A DNA stretch of 64,000 nucleotides from Bradyrhizobium sp. CB1717 (lineage in GTDB: Bacteria; Pseudomonadota; Alphaproteobacteria; Rhizobiales; Xanthobacteraceae): NCBI RefSeq assembly GCF_029714325.1, contig NZ_CP121666.1, positions 5,146,001 through 5,210,000 of the forward strand, in the 5' to 3' direction. The position numbers and the translations under genes are program-made. Numbering within the stretch: position 1 is the stretch's first letter; the number at the start of each line of letters is the position of its first letter. Positions 36,578 to 45,187 of the stretch are shown here, in pieces. The notes beneath the pieces are model-generated. The model did not search any database. It was not told the DNA's origin and saw nothing but the letters and a program-made list of their open reading frames with translations.

Positions 36578-38346
36578 CAGGCGCCCGCGTTGGTGACCAG
36601 ACCACGGTGCTCGATGATGCCGCAGCCAAAGTCCAAGCGAACCTTGGTCTCGACGCCATCCACATCGAAGCCGACGCGGGTTTCGATCTGCGGACCGGGC
36701 GCGCCAGCCAGATAAGCGTACTCGATGCACGGCAGCAGCGCCGGATCGGCGGCGAGATACCAGCGCGTAGCACTCGTCAGGCGCGGCTCGACAATCGGCG
36801 TCAGCTTCGTGAACGGGTTCACATCGTCGAACGTGATCGGGTTAGTCGTAACGGCCAACTGGTCGGCAACCGTCTCAAGAGCGCTCGGCACAAGCAGGAA
36901 GGCAGGTACGGCCGAGATGATGCCGCCGCCGGGGCCGGTCTGCGAACGCATCAGCAGCCGCGCGGCCGACAGCGAGGTCACGTTGGGAGCAGCCGCGACG
37001 CTGGCGACGTTGCCGTGTGCCGCATTGAACAGAGCGACGTTGTCCGACATGGTCGGACCGTTGCCGGAGTTCGCCTGCAACAGGTTGGCGAGCTTTTCAT
37101 TCTCGAATTCCGCTGCCGCAAGACCGAGACGGCGGGTCACGTCGCCGAGACCGCCGAGATCGTCATTGATCAGCGCCTGACGGCTGATCGCGAAAACCTT
37201 GCCATAGGTCGAGACGGCATAGCTTTCGGCAGTGTCAACAAAGTAACCGCGCTGGAATTCGCCGCCTTCGAGAACCGGCGCCAGCGTGAAGCCGGAATGG
37301 TCGATCTGAATGCGAGACTTCGCCCGGAAATCAGGCGCCGTCGTCTCACGGGCAATGCGGCGAATGCCGCTCGGGGCGACCGCGTAGGCATCCCGGAGCG
37401 ACTTGTTCATCAGGTTCGCCAGCAAGGCCGGATAATCCGAGGTCGTCTGCAACGCGCGGGTAATCAGCGAAGGGGCAGTCATGCCCATGGTCGAGATGCC
37501 AGCGCGATGCAGGCATTCGCGCGCGATATCGGCACAGGACATGCCGACGTACGGCCGCGCCTGCGGCGCCGGAGTGAAATTCGGCGCGATCCGCGCGTAC
37601 ATGGCTTCAGCGGCGGCGCGCTGGAAGATTTCCGGGTTATCGAGTGTATTGGCGTTGTGCATGTTCATGGTTCCAACGCTGCGAACCGTCACAGAACGGT
37701 CGAGCATGTCATTGAGAAAAGCGCGGCGTGCATCGTCGATGCTCGCGCCGCATTCGATCAGAGCATTGACCCGGTCCGTCGCGATACCAGCGCGGCGGCC
37801 AAGCTCCACAATGGCGCGGTCATCGTTGGCGGCACGGGTGCGAGCAGTAGGATCGGCCGGCACGGCGACGAAGCTCGCTTCCCGGACGGACCACCGGACC
37901 GCCGTCATGGTGCGCTGGCCGCTGGCGTCCTTGCCGGCACGCCACTCATCGACCTGATAGCCGACCGAGAGATTGCGCAGGATGCCGTTGCGCACGTCCG
38001 TCACCACGGGCGCGACTTCCGGACGCGACGAGAAGCGAAGGCGCGCAATCACCTCGCTGCCTTCGATCCAGACGTCGTCAATCGTGCCGAGCACGTTGTC
38101 GATGCCGCCCTGCTGGTGGCTATCGAGAACCGACGCACCACGGGTGACCCCGAGGTCGAGGCCCGACGGATCGAGAATTTCCATGAAGTCGCCACGCGCA
38201 TCACGGCGCCGAACCGGCGTGGTCGATGCGATGACGGCGTCGATGGTCAACGCCTCGGGGTCAAAAGTGCGCGGACGCGGGATCGCGTCGCGGCGGGTAA
38301 GGTCAACTGCGCTCTCGCGCAGCAGAAGGGCAGTCGAGTTACGCAT
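36577..38346 (-). CDS. prohead protease-major capsid fusion protein
   Basis: 589 residues from ATG 38346. The N-terminal 160 or so residues are a U35-type prohead protease: RGDFMEILDPSGLDL, the catalytic His in VLDSHQQGG (H77), IARLRFSSRPEV and the Ser in NLSVGYQV (S127). A linker (about 165-230) leads to a Mu-type/HK97-fold major head protein (AEAMYARIAPNFTP, DYPALLANLMNKSL, YGKVFAISRQALINDDLGGLGD, IVEPRLTSATRWYLAADP). Fusions of protease and capsid occur in some alphaproteobacterial phages; self-cleavage during assembly is expected. Starts overlapping the portal stop by 8 bp. No frameshift or truncation is seen. Confidence 0.9.
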   Translation of the reverse strand: MRNSTALLLRESAVDLTRRDAIPRPRTFDPEALTIDAVIASTTPVRRRDARGDFMEILDPSGLDLGVTRGASVLDSHQQGGIDNVLGTIDDVWIEGSEVIARLRFSSRPEVAPVVTDVRNGILRNLSVGYQVDEWRAGKDASGQRTMTAVRWSVREASFVAVPADPTARTRAANDDRAIVELGRRAGIATDRVNALIECGASIDDARRAFLNDMLDRSVTVRSVGTMNMHNANTLDNPEIFQRAAAEAMYARIAPNFTPAPQARPYVGMSCADIARECLHRAGISTMGMTAPSLITRALQTTSDYPALLANLMNKSLRDAYAVAPSGIRRIARETTAPDFRAKSRIQIDHSGFTLAPVLEGGEFQRGYFVDTAESYAVSTYGKVFAISRQALINDDLGGLGDVTRRLGLAAAEFENEKLANLLQANSGNGPTMSDNVALFNAAHGNVASVAAAPNVTSLSAARLLMRSQTGPGGGIISAVPAFLLVPSALETVADQLAVTTNPITFDDVNPFTKLTPIVEPRLTSATRWYLAADPALLPCIEYAYLAGAPGPQIETRVGFDVDGVETKVRLDFGCGIIEHRGLVTNAGA

Positions 38347-39754
38347 TCTGCGTCTCCGTGTCAGGTTGATTAGCGATGTTGGTGGCATCCGAAGACAGAT
38401 CGTCATCGGCGTAGGGATCGGCCGCGATCTCGGCATCGACATCGGCGATGTCGCGGCCCTGCTCGGCGATGATGTCGGCGCGAGAGCGCAGCTTTGCCGC
38501 GACGGCCAGCGTGTTGGCCTTGGCGGCCTTCAATTCGTCGATGGCAGGCCAGCCGGGGAACAAGAACGACGCGGCATAGCGTTCGGGATTGCTCTCATAG
38601 TCCGGCGCGCGCATGCGGCCGGACAACACTTCCAACAACACGATGCGATCCCAGATCGGGATCAGCAATTGCGCGACCAGATGATTTTGTTGAATGGCCT
38701 TGATACGACGCTGGAACGACGCCAGCGCGAGCTTGCCGGCCGAGTAGTTCACGCTGCCGTAATCGCCCGTCGCAAAGAAGGCGGGGACGCCAGCGCCGCT
38801 ACAGATCATGCGCTCGATATGGGTCAACACCTCGCTGAGCGACGCCATGTCCGAGGTCGGTGAAAACTGGACGTCCGCGCCTTCCGGCAAGCGCATGATC
38901 GCGCCGGGCTCCAGCATCGGAAGCAGCGGGTGATCTTTCAGCATGTAGCCTTCGGGATCGCGGATGAACGCGGTCAGCACGGCAGTCGTCTTCAGCTTCA
39001 CGATCGACGCATCGAGAGCGTCGTCGAGTTCGCGCGCGAGGCCAGCCACGGCCGTCAGCGGGCTGATACCGCGCGGGACGCCCGGCCACTGCGGTTCAAA
39101 AACGTGACAAATGTCCTGCGTCAGCACGCGGACCGGAGGCGCCACGGACGCCCACGGGCTGTCGGGCGGCGTCGGGAGAACCCAGTAAGCCGCGCGACGG
39201 CCGGCGTCGTCGAATTCCACGCCCGCAACAATGTTGGGCGTGTCGCCCGTCATGCCGAACGACGGGAGCGTTTTCGCGCTGTCCACCTGATCAGCCGACA
39301 AGAGCTGCAACTTCAAACGCATGGCGTCGGGATCGACGATCAGCTTCGTAAAGCTCTCACCATCGACAAAGAAGGCGCGCGCCTTGCGAGACAGGTAGCC
39401 ACCGAGAGACATCCCGCCTTCGACTGAGCAATCGGCGAAAAATTTGTTCCAAGCCGCATGGAGCTGCGCCGCGATCTCGGGATCGGGATGCACCGAGCGA
39501 ACGGACGGGCCATCACCGACGATGGCTGTCACCGCGTGCTGGATGATGCTCGCGATCAGGGCATTGTTCTGAGACTGATGGCCGATCTTGCGGGCGGCAA
39601 CGCGGCTCGCCGCGAGCTGCTGCGAGATCGGCGCGGATAGCGCATAGCTGTGCGGCCAGCGACCGCTGCCGCTGGCCGCGTCATAGCCGGACGCGCTGCG
39701 GATGAGGGCGCGGAAGGCCTTGCGGGCGCGGGTGATGATGCTCGCTTTTCGCAT
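38339..39754 (-). CDS. phage portal protein, lambda family
   Basis: 471 residues; dodecameric ring at the head vertex through which DNA is packaged. Family features: RWPHSYALSAPISQQLAASRVAARK at the N-terminus, VDGESFTKLIVDP, a mid-region with CHVFEPQWPGVPRGISPLT, and the C-terminal VPAFFATGDYGSVNYSAGKLALASFQRRIKA. ATG 39754 overlaps the upstream TGA (TGATG); GTG 39757 immediately before is an alternative. Full length and intact. Confidence 0.92.
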   Translation of the reverse strand: MRKASIITRARKAFRALIRSASGYDAASGSGRWPHSYALSAPISQQLAASRVAARKIGHQSQNNALIASIIQHAVTAIVGDGPSVRSVHPDPEIAAQLHAAWNKFFADCSVEGGMSLGGYLSRKARAFFVDGESFTKLIVDPDAMRLKLQLLSADQVDSAKTLPSFGMTGDTPNIVAGVEFDDAGRRAAYWVLPTPPDSPWASVAPPVRVLTQDICHVFEPQWPGVPRGISPLTAVAGLARELDDALDASIVKLKTTAVLTAFIRDPEGYMLKDHPLLPMLEPGAIMRLPEGADVQFSPTSDMASLSEVLTHIERMICSGAGVPAFFATGDYGSVNYSAGKLALASFQRRIKAIQQNHLVAQLLIPIWDRIVLLEVLSGRMRAPDYESNPERYAASFLFPGWPAIDELKAAKANTLAVAAKLRSRADIIAEQGRDIADVDAEIAADPYADDDLSSDATNIANQPDTETQNA

Positions 39755-40230
39755 CACTCGATTTCCACGTTAAAGAAGTCGAGCACATGCTGGTTGATCG
39801 CCTTCAAATCGAACACGATCATGATGCCGTTGCTGTCAGCAATCTGAGCAGCCAGCTTGTTGGGATTGCTAAGCGCGAACGTGAATTGCTCAACCTCTGA
39901 CGTAGTTTTGCCCCGCTTGACGACGAGAAGCGCCGGGATGTTCTCCATCTTCTCCAAGTGAGAGCGAAGCAAGACGCCCACCCCCATCATCGGATGATGG
40001 GCAATCTCAATTGCAATGGGGGCGGTGACGCCACAGTCAGTCAAAAGCTTCACGCCGCGCACGACGCAGGCGTCCAAAATGGAAAACTTCTTGACCTTCA
40101 TGTCGCCGGACACAGTACCGCCGAGGAAGTTGTAGCGATTGCGCCACTGGCGCAGCGCGGCTTCCGAGCAGCCAGCAGCGGCCGTCACTTCGGCCGATGT
40201 GAAGCGCTTGTCGTGCATTTTGATTTTCAT
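39754..40230 (-). CDS. MerR-like helix-turn-helix protein, candidate repressor or small terminase
   Basis: 158 residues with an N-terminal winged-HTH signature (FTSAEVTAAAGCSEAALRQWRNRY, then KKFSILDACVVRGVKLL) as in MerR-type regulators. The C-terminal half is not recognised. It is first in the head-gene operon, directly before the portal, which is where a small terminase normally sits, and it borders a dyad-rich divergent control region, which suits a regulator. Both roles are possible from the sequence; I favour regulator. Confidence 0.7.
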   Translation of the reverse strand: MKIKMHDKRFTSAEVTAAAGCSEAALRQWRNRYNFLGGTVSGDMKVKKFSILDACVVRGVKLLTDCGVTAPIAIEIAHHPMMGVGVLLRSHLEKMENIPALLVVKRGKTTSEVEQFTFALSNPNKLAAQIADSNGIMIVFDLKAINQHVLDFFNVEIE

Positions 40231-40257
40231 GGCCTGCCTAGAATTTAATACGTTTAG

Positions 40258-40301
40258 TTGACACGTAACCGGATATTCGAATACGTGTCAAGTACACGTA
40301 A
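40258..40301. promoter_or_regulatory. divergent operator/promoter with 10-bp inverted repeat
   Basis: TTGACACGTA (40258-40267) and TACGTGTCAA (40282-40291) are a perfect inverted repeat with a 14-bp spacer; ACACGTAA recurs at 40294-40301. Each arm contains TTGACA, a -35 consensus pointing toward the HTH gene on one strand and the replication genes on the other. Likely the genetic switch of the element, bound by the adjacent HTH protein; -10 boxes are not clear. Confidence 0.55.
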
Positions 40302-40359
40302 ACGAGCGCCCGCTCGGTTGGCAGACCGAACGGGCGGGAGCGATTGAAGGGAAATCAAA

Positions 40360-40785
40360 GTGGAAACAACAGCTTATGTCCGTAGCGCGACCCTGTCCAC
40401 CACCGGGCCGGTGAAAATCGGCGACTACTGGGCTTGTTCGGCTGGGTTTTCGACCGAGGACTTCGGCGACCCCATCCCCGACGACGTCCAGCGCAGCCAA
40501 GTGGAGATCGTCAAATCGATCTTTGCTCGTTGCCGCCCGATCCGCACTGTGCCGCCCGACCAGCGCCTGACTATTTGCTGGCTCAAGCATGATATCGAGC
40601 GCTTGGGCCGCCGTGGCTATATCTCGCGCGGCGCGGTTCTGGTCGCGGCGTCCGAGATGGGCTTCAACATCGTTCCCATCTTCGATGAGTATGGTCTGGT
40701 TGACAAAGGCCACGCGCCGATCAGCGCGTACATCGGCATCAACTATCGCGACGTGGAGCGCTTGCTGCGCGAGGTCCGCAAATGA
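40360..40785 (+). CDS. hypothetical protein, first gene of the element's replication operon
   Basis: 141 residues from a GTG start with GAAGG 10 bp upstream. Composition is ordinary and soluble; features include RLTICWLKHDIERLGRRGYISRGAVLVAASEMGFN, which could be a winged-helix-like DNA-binding unit, but I do not recognise the family. The stop overlaps the ATG of the AAA ATPase (ATGA), so the two proteins are translationally coupled and probably act together in replication. Confidence 0.65.
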   Translation: METTAYVRSATLSTTGPVKIGDYWACSAGFSTEDFGDPIPDDVQRSQVEIVKSIFARCRPIRTVPPDQRLTICWLKHDIERLGRRGYISRGAVLVAASEMGFNIVPIFDEYGLVDKGHAPISAYIGINYRDVERLLREVRK

Positions 40786-42164
40786 GCGAGATCGTCACCG
40801 CAGACAAGAAGTTTCTAGCTCAACTCAATCGTCGGATGACAATGATCATCCGGGGAAACGAAATGGCACGTGTGATCGAAGAGCTTATTCAAGAGCATGA
40901 AACTGATGACGACATTCTGAAGTTCTGCATGTCGTTTCGCCGCAACACGCCAGCCGAAATCCGCAAGATGATCGCCGACGCGCGCATCACGCTTGAGATT
41001 TCGGAGGTGATGTCGCGCGGCCAGATGCGTGCGACGCCGTACAAGTGGACGCAACCGGAGCACATTCCGATGCGCGAATTTCTCTATGGCAAGCACCTCA
41101 TCCGCGAATATGTCAGCGCGACGGTTGCGCCGGGCGGGCTCGGCAAATCATCGCTCATCATCACTGACGCGCTCGCGATGGTCTCAGGTCAGGCGTTGCT
41201 CGGCACTACTTCCGAACAGCTCCGGGTCTGGTATTTCAACCTCGAAGACCCCGCCATGGAGACGACGCGTCGCATTCAAGCCACCGCCAAGCACTTCGAA
41301 TTGACGGAAAATGATATCGGCGACCGGCTGTTCGTTAATCATGGCCGTGACCGGCCTCTTGTGATCGCCAAGACGGAAGGCCGCGACACCGTGATCTGCA
41401 CGCCCGTCGTTGACGCCCTGATCGCCGAGATCAAGGAACGCGGCATCGACGTTGTGATCGTCGATCCGTTCATCTCGTCTCACAAGGTCCCGGAAAATGA
41501 CAACAACGCCATCGATCTGGTCGTGAAGGAATGGGGCAAGGTCGCCGATCGAGCCAATTGTGCCGTTGAGCTTGTCCACCATGTTCGGAAGGGCGAGCAA
41601 GAGGTCACGGTGCAGAGCGCGCGGGGCGGCGTCGCGCTGACGGACGGTTGCCGCTCGGTCCGCGTGCTCAACCGGATGACCGAGGCCGAGGCGAAAAACG
41701 CGGGCGTCGATCATCATCGATCCTACTTCTCGTCCTATGCCGACAAGGCCAACCTGACCAAGCCGGCCGACAAGCGGGACTGGTTCAAGCTGGTTTCGAC
41801 CGATGTGGACAACAACCCTCTGAGCCGGCTCGGCGGTAACTCGTTCGGCGATCTCAAGGGCGATGACATCGGCGTGGCGACCCGCTGGGAGTGGCCTGAC
41901 TTGCTGGCCGGCGTCACGGCGTCGGACTTCGAGCGGTGCGCTCAGGCGATCAGAGCAAGCCAATGGCGGGCCAATCAACGGGCGAATAGCTGGGTCGGCA
42001 TTTCGATTGCGAAGACGTTGGGCCTCAGCCTTGCCGACAAGAAAGACCGGGCCAAGGTTGTCGCGCTGATCAAGACTTGGCGGGAGACTGGCGCTTTGAT
42101 CGAGGTCGAGAAGCAGGCCGAGAACCGGCAGATGAAGAAGTTCATCGAGGTGGCCGACGATTGA
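40782..42164 (+). CDS. RepA/AAA_25-type ATPase (RecA-fold replicative helicase-like)
   Basis: 460 residues. An N-terminal 95-residue region is followed by a RecA-type core with Walker A APGGLGKSS (K122), VWYFNLEDPAMETTRRI, Walker B IDVVIVDPF (D228), and the downstream sensor-like VELVHHVRKGE and SARGGVALTDGCRSVRVL. This is the pattern of hexameric RSF1010 RepA-like helicases and prophage or satellite replication ATPases. The C-terminal 110 residues look like a winged-helix domain. Followed at once by a cluster of short repeats, a plausible origin. Confidence 0.82.
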   Translation: MSEIVTADKKFLAQLNRRMTMIIRGNEMARVIEELIQEHETDDDILKFCMSFRRNTPAEIRKMIADARITLEISEVMSRGQMRATPYKWTQPEHIPMREFLYGKHLIREYVSATVAPGGLGKSSLIITDALAMVSGQALLGTTSEQLRVWYFNLEDPAMETTRRIQATAKHFELTENDIGDRLFVNHGRDRPLVIAKTEGRDTVICTPVVDALIAEIKERGIDVVIVDPFISSHKVPENDNNAIDLVVKEWGKVADRANCAVELVHHVRKGEQEVTVQSARGGVALTDGCRSVRVLNRMTEAEAKNAGVDHHRSYFSSYADKANLTKPADKRDWFKLVSTDVDNNPLSRLGGNSFGDLKGDDIGVATRWEWPDLLAGVTASDFERCAQAIRASQWRANQRANSWVGISIAKTLGLSLADKKDRAKVVALIKTWRETGALIEVEKQAENRQMKKFIEVADD

Positions 42165-42174
42165 CTAGGCTGGC

Positions 42175-42306
42175 TGCTCCAGTTGCTCCAGTTGACTGGA
42201 GCAGCAGTGGAGCAACTGGAACACCTGACCTGCTCTGCTCCAGTTATATCCCTTTAGGGATAACTGGAGCTGGAGCAGCAGATCGGGGGTCGGAATGACT
42301 GGAGCA
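42175..42306. repeat. iteron-like repeat cluster with hairpin, candidate replication origin
   Basis: Nine-mer ACTGGAGCA/TGCTCCAGT occurs at about eight places in both orientations, exact or with one mismatch (42175, 42184, 42195, 42206, 42215, 42236, 42263, 42298). In the middle, 42238-42252 and 42257-42269 form a 13-bp stem with a two-base bulge and TTTA loop. It starts 11 bp after the helicase stop. Position and iteron structure suggest an origin or an autoregulatory RNA structure; no T-run follows, so it is not a standard terminator. Confidence 0.65.
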
Positions 42307-42432
42307 GATTGGGGGCGTCGGGATGAAGGTCAGCATTAGACGCGTGCTCGCGCCACATCAGCCTGCGGCTTGCACGTACCAGCGGCTTTGATACGCTTGC
42401 CCCTCTATTTTAGCTATTTTGGAAACCTGACC

Positions 42433-42837
42433 ATGGCTTTGACCATCATCTGCGTGACCGGACCGGGCTCTACCGGCAAGAGCGGCACCATTCGCGAGTT
42501 CACCTCGAAGCACCTCAAATACGTAAAAGCCAAGGGCGACATCCTCGGTGTTTTTCCGATGCCGGGACCGCGCTATGCAGTCGGTGTGAGCGGGACTGGG
42601 GACCAACTCGATTTCATCATCCAGCACCGGAAGTTCCTGACCCGGTACTTTGGCCTTAAGGCCATGATTGTCGCCAGTCGATCTGAGGGAAAGACCATTC
42701 AGGAAGTCGAGCGCTTTGCAAACAAGGCAAAGGCCGTCCTCCATCTCATTCGCACCAAAAAGCTCGCTAGCCCACGTGAACAGAATGCCGCCATCAAGGC
42801 GAACGTCGCGAAGATCAGACGACTTCTGCCTCGCTAG
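42433..42837 (+). CDS. small P-loop NTPase-like protein of unknown function
   Basis: 134 residues from ATG 42433. It opens MALTIICVTGPGSTGKSGTI with a clean Walker A (GPGSTGKS, 10-17) on the first strand, but the protein is short for a full P-loop domain: about four strand/helix units can be guessed (DILGVFPMP, LKAMIVASRS) and there is no obvious Walker B acidic pair. Basic C-terminus (KIRRLLPR). Possible kinase-like or DNA-packaging-like accessory. Family not recognised. Confidence 0.65.
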   Translation: MALTIICVTGPGSTGKSGTIREFTSKHLKYVKAKGDILGVFPMPGPRYAVGVSGTGDQLDFIIQHRKFLTRYFGLKAMIVASRSEGKTIQEVERFANKAKAVLHLIRTKKLASPREQNAAIKANVAKIRRLLPR

Positions 42838-42872
42838 TACACCGCAAGCGTGAACTCATTCGGGGGCCGTGT

Positions 42873-43289
42873 ATGCTTAGGAAGTTGTGGGTGGAGTATC
42901 AATATCGGACGCGAGACGTGCTCCGATTTGAGTACCGCGTCCTGCTTGTTATTCTGCTGTTATCTGCGTTCGTTTGTTTGGCGATCGGATTTGGTCTTGC
43001 ATTGCCAGATATTCGCGGAAAATGGGTCAACAGCGCGGGGCTTTTGTTTGACGTTAGCGGCGTCGTGCAGCTTCATATCAGCGGCCTGTTCGACGAAATC
43101 CTTAGCCGGTACGGTGACGACGAAAAGTACCCCTTCGGTCCGCCATCCCACATTACGCGGCGGATAATCGACAATCCGGACACTCCGATCCGGATGTGGA
43201 TACGAACCCAACTCTTCTTCGAGGGGAGGACGGGCTTTTACTTGCTGCTGGCAGGGTTCTTATTTCAGTTGATCGGGACGTGGGTGTGA
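42873..43289 (+). CDS. two-helix membrane protein, unknown
   Basis: 138 residues. A basic N-terminus (MLRKLWVEYQYRTRD) precedes a membrane helix (LLVILLLSAFVCLAIGFGLAL), a central polar part of about 75 residues and a C-terminal hydrophobic helix (FYLLLAGFLFQLIGTWV). 35 bp after the P-loop gene, same strand. Two-helix membrane proteins carried by satellites and prophages are often exclusion or abortive-infection effectors; that is context only. Confidence 0.6.
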   Translation: MLRKLWVEYQYRTRDVLRFEYRVLLVILLLSAFVCLAIGFGLALPDIRGKWVNSAGLLFDVSGVVQLHISGLFDEILSRYGDDEKYPFGPPSHITRRIIDNPDTPIRMWIRTQLFFEGRTGFYLLLAGFLFQLIGTWV

Positions 43290-43478
43290 TCATCGTGGGT
43301 CCTGTAGGGGGGAGCAATGCGGGGTCGCCTTGCGCGCTGGGTATCAGCACGTCCGATAACGGCTTAGACCCGCAGCAACATAATTATCGCATTGCCTGAA
43401 TTTTTGTAATTTTATACCAACTCCTAGGGGGAAGCTGGGTCTGTTCACAGCGGGGGCGCAGGCGCGATCCGCACTGGC
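43290..43478. other. intergenic, nothing recognised
   Basis: About 190 bp between convergent genes on the element, AT-richer than the host. No ORF or strong hairpin seen. Confidence 0.3.
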
Positions 43479-43685
43479 CTAGTTGGCAGGACCCGAGCCG
43501 CGATGCGTCCCTCTCGCCTCGATAGACATGAATACGGCGCGTACGATCCAAGATGCGACTAGCACTCCAATCGCGATAGCCACAGCAAAGTACCAAGGCT
43601 GGTAGAAAAAAGGTACGGCCATCAGAACGAGCGTTGCCAGCGTCAGCAATTGGCTCTTCGCCATGTAGCTCGCAAAGTTGTGCAT
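43479..43685 (-). CDS. small two-helix membrane protein, unknown
   Basis: 68 residues, mostly hydrophobic (LLTLATLVLMAVPFFYQ then WYFAVAIAIGVLVASWIVRAVF) with a short polar tail. A strong ribosome site (GGAGGAAACGATT then ATG) supports expression. Stand-alone on the minus strand between plus-strand genes. Could be a holin-like or exclusion peptide; not assignable. Confidence 0.65.
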   Translation of the reverse strand: MHNFASYMAKSQLLTLATLVLMAVPFFYQPWYFAVAIAIGVLVASWIVRAVFMSIEARGTHRGSGPAN

Positions 43686-43787
43686 AATCGTTTCCTCCAG
43701 CCATCAACTATTAGCTTCGCTGAACGAAGTAACGCAGGCAACTGGTAGTTTGCGCGTCGGGTCACCTCTACGCTGTTAGGACACTTC

Positions 43788-45155
43788 ATGGCCTACCAAC
43801 TAATGCCCCGACTGGCCCAACTGACCAAGGTCCACGGTGTAACGTTGAACGCTAACGACCTTGTCATTCAGTGTGCCACCGACACAATCGACCATGCCGA
43901 CCTGAGAATGCCTGTCGTCGAGGCGTTGAAGGTCACGGATTGGCTTTCTCGCATACCTCATCATTCGATCTCGCCGAGCTCGAATGAACATCCAGTGGTC
44001 TACGAACCCTTGCCCCTGCTCGCTCAGTTGACCAAGGCGCATGGAATGGTGTTGGACGGAAAGCACCTCATGATCCAGTGCGCCACGAGCGTGGTGGAAT
44101 GGGCCGACTTAGTAATCCCAGTCGAAGAAGCGCTGAAACTGCGTGGGCAGCTTGCAACGTTACTGAGATTGTTCACGCCCATAAGTATGGGAAAGCCCGA
44201 CCGCTTACTCCACTTTCCTCATGGAGTAAGCGTGAGCGCGATATTGGAGATACAGAGATATAACTACCGCACCAACCGCTACATGCAAGGATTGAGCAAA
44301 GACGAGCTCGATCAACGAGTGAAGGACGTGATGGCGAATGTCATAACGCTTCGCGATGACGGCAAGTACACCTTAATACTGCCGAGACGAAATGGAATGC
44401 ACGTTGCAACGCGAAACATCGACTTTGTGCGCCTCTATGTTGAGTTGGGCGAAGAACTGCATATCAGGGGATTGCTAAATGAAAAATCTGCAACTCCGGT
44501 GGAAAAAATAAAGCGCTTGGCTGATGAAAGTTGGTGCCGTCGCCCCGACTGGGTGAATGCTTCGCAGCACTCACGTGAGAGCTATTTCAACCAACCCAAG
44601 ATGCTCTTCAAGTTTGGCAGAGCCGAACATATGCGCGCGTTATATGAACGAGGTGAACTGCTGGTCAGGCCAGCATCGTATTTCGCAAGCGCGGATGGCG
44701 CGGCGCGTCAGGATAACGAACTCATAATGAGTTGGTATCGTGACGGGCAAAAGATCGAGTTTTCTACCAGCGATTATTATTGTTGGCGCTGCGCTTCCGT
44801 CTACGATTATCGGTTATTTATGGACTTCGAGAGTGATGCTTGCCTTGCGATAAACGATCCAGACAGCTTCATTAAGAGATTTGCGAAAGGTGTGGCGGCG
44901 CAGGTGTCAGGTGCGCAGAGCGTACGTCTTGTGCCGGCGTACTATTACGATCCGCTTTCAGTCCTAGACGATCCAGCCGAATTCGCTACCGTTAAAGATT
45001 TGGCTATTCAATGCGCAAAGCACTTCCGTTTTGCGTATCAGTGGGAATTTCGGGTTGTCATCACGCGGTCTTCGCCTCCACCTTTGCAGCCGTTCAAATT
45101 CGAGATGGGTTCGCTGCAAGACATCGCAGAACTGATCGTAGCACCCGCTTCATGA
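43788..45155 (+). CDS. protein with internal N-terminal duplication and DUF2971-like C-terminus, candidate defence cargo
   Basis: 455 residues. Residues 7-53 and 76-122 are a direct repeat (PRLAQLTKVHGVTL... and PLLAQLTKAHGMVL..., both with IQCAT and EALK), period 69. The C-terminal region (about 265-455) has LFKFGRAEHMRALYERGELL, VRPASYF, a polar DNEL, and near the end YQWEFRVVI, the layout of DUF2971-type proteins (short 'FxFG...L..G.L..s...F' lead, acidic loop, late E(F/W)R). I am unsure of that call. GC is clearly lower than the host. Ribosome site TAGGA 7 bp before ATG. Confidence 0.6.
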   Translation: MAYQLMPRLAQLTKVHGVTLNANDLVIQCATDTIDHADLRMPVVEALKVTDWLSRIPHHSISPSSNEHPVVYEPLPLLAQLTKAHGMVLDGKHLMIQCATSVVEWADLVIPVEEALKLRGQLATLLRLFTPISMGKPDRLLHFPHGVSVSAILEIQRYNYRTNRYMQGLSKDELDQRVKDVMANVITLRDDGKYTLILPRRNGMHVATRNIDFVRLYVELGEELHIRGLLNEKSATPVEKIKRLADESWCRRPDWVNASQHSRESYFNQPKMLFKFGRAEHMRALYERGELLVRPASYFASADGAARQDNELIMSWYRDGQKIEFSTSDYYCWRCASVYDYRLFMDFESDACLAINDPDSFIKRFAKGVAAQVSGAQSVRLVPAYYYDPLSVLDDPAEFATVKDLAIQCAKHFRFAYQWEFRVVITRSSPPPLQPFKFEMGSLQDIAELIVAPAS

Positions 45156-45187
45156 GAATAGTCGAACAAGGTGGGGACGTGATCCGC

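Noticed and set aside
42175-42306. CRISPR-like array
   Set aside because: The 9-bp repeats are irregularly spaced and in both orientations, with no unique spacers of constant length and no cas genes.
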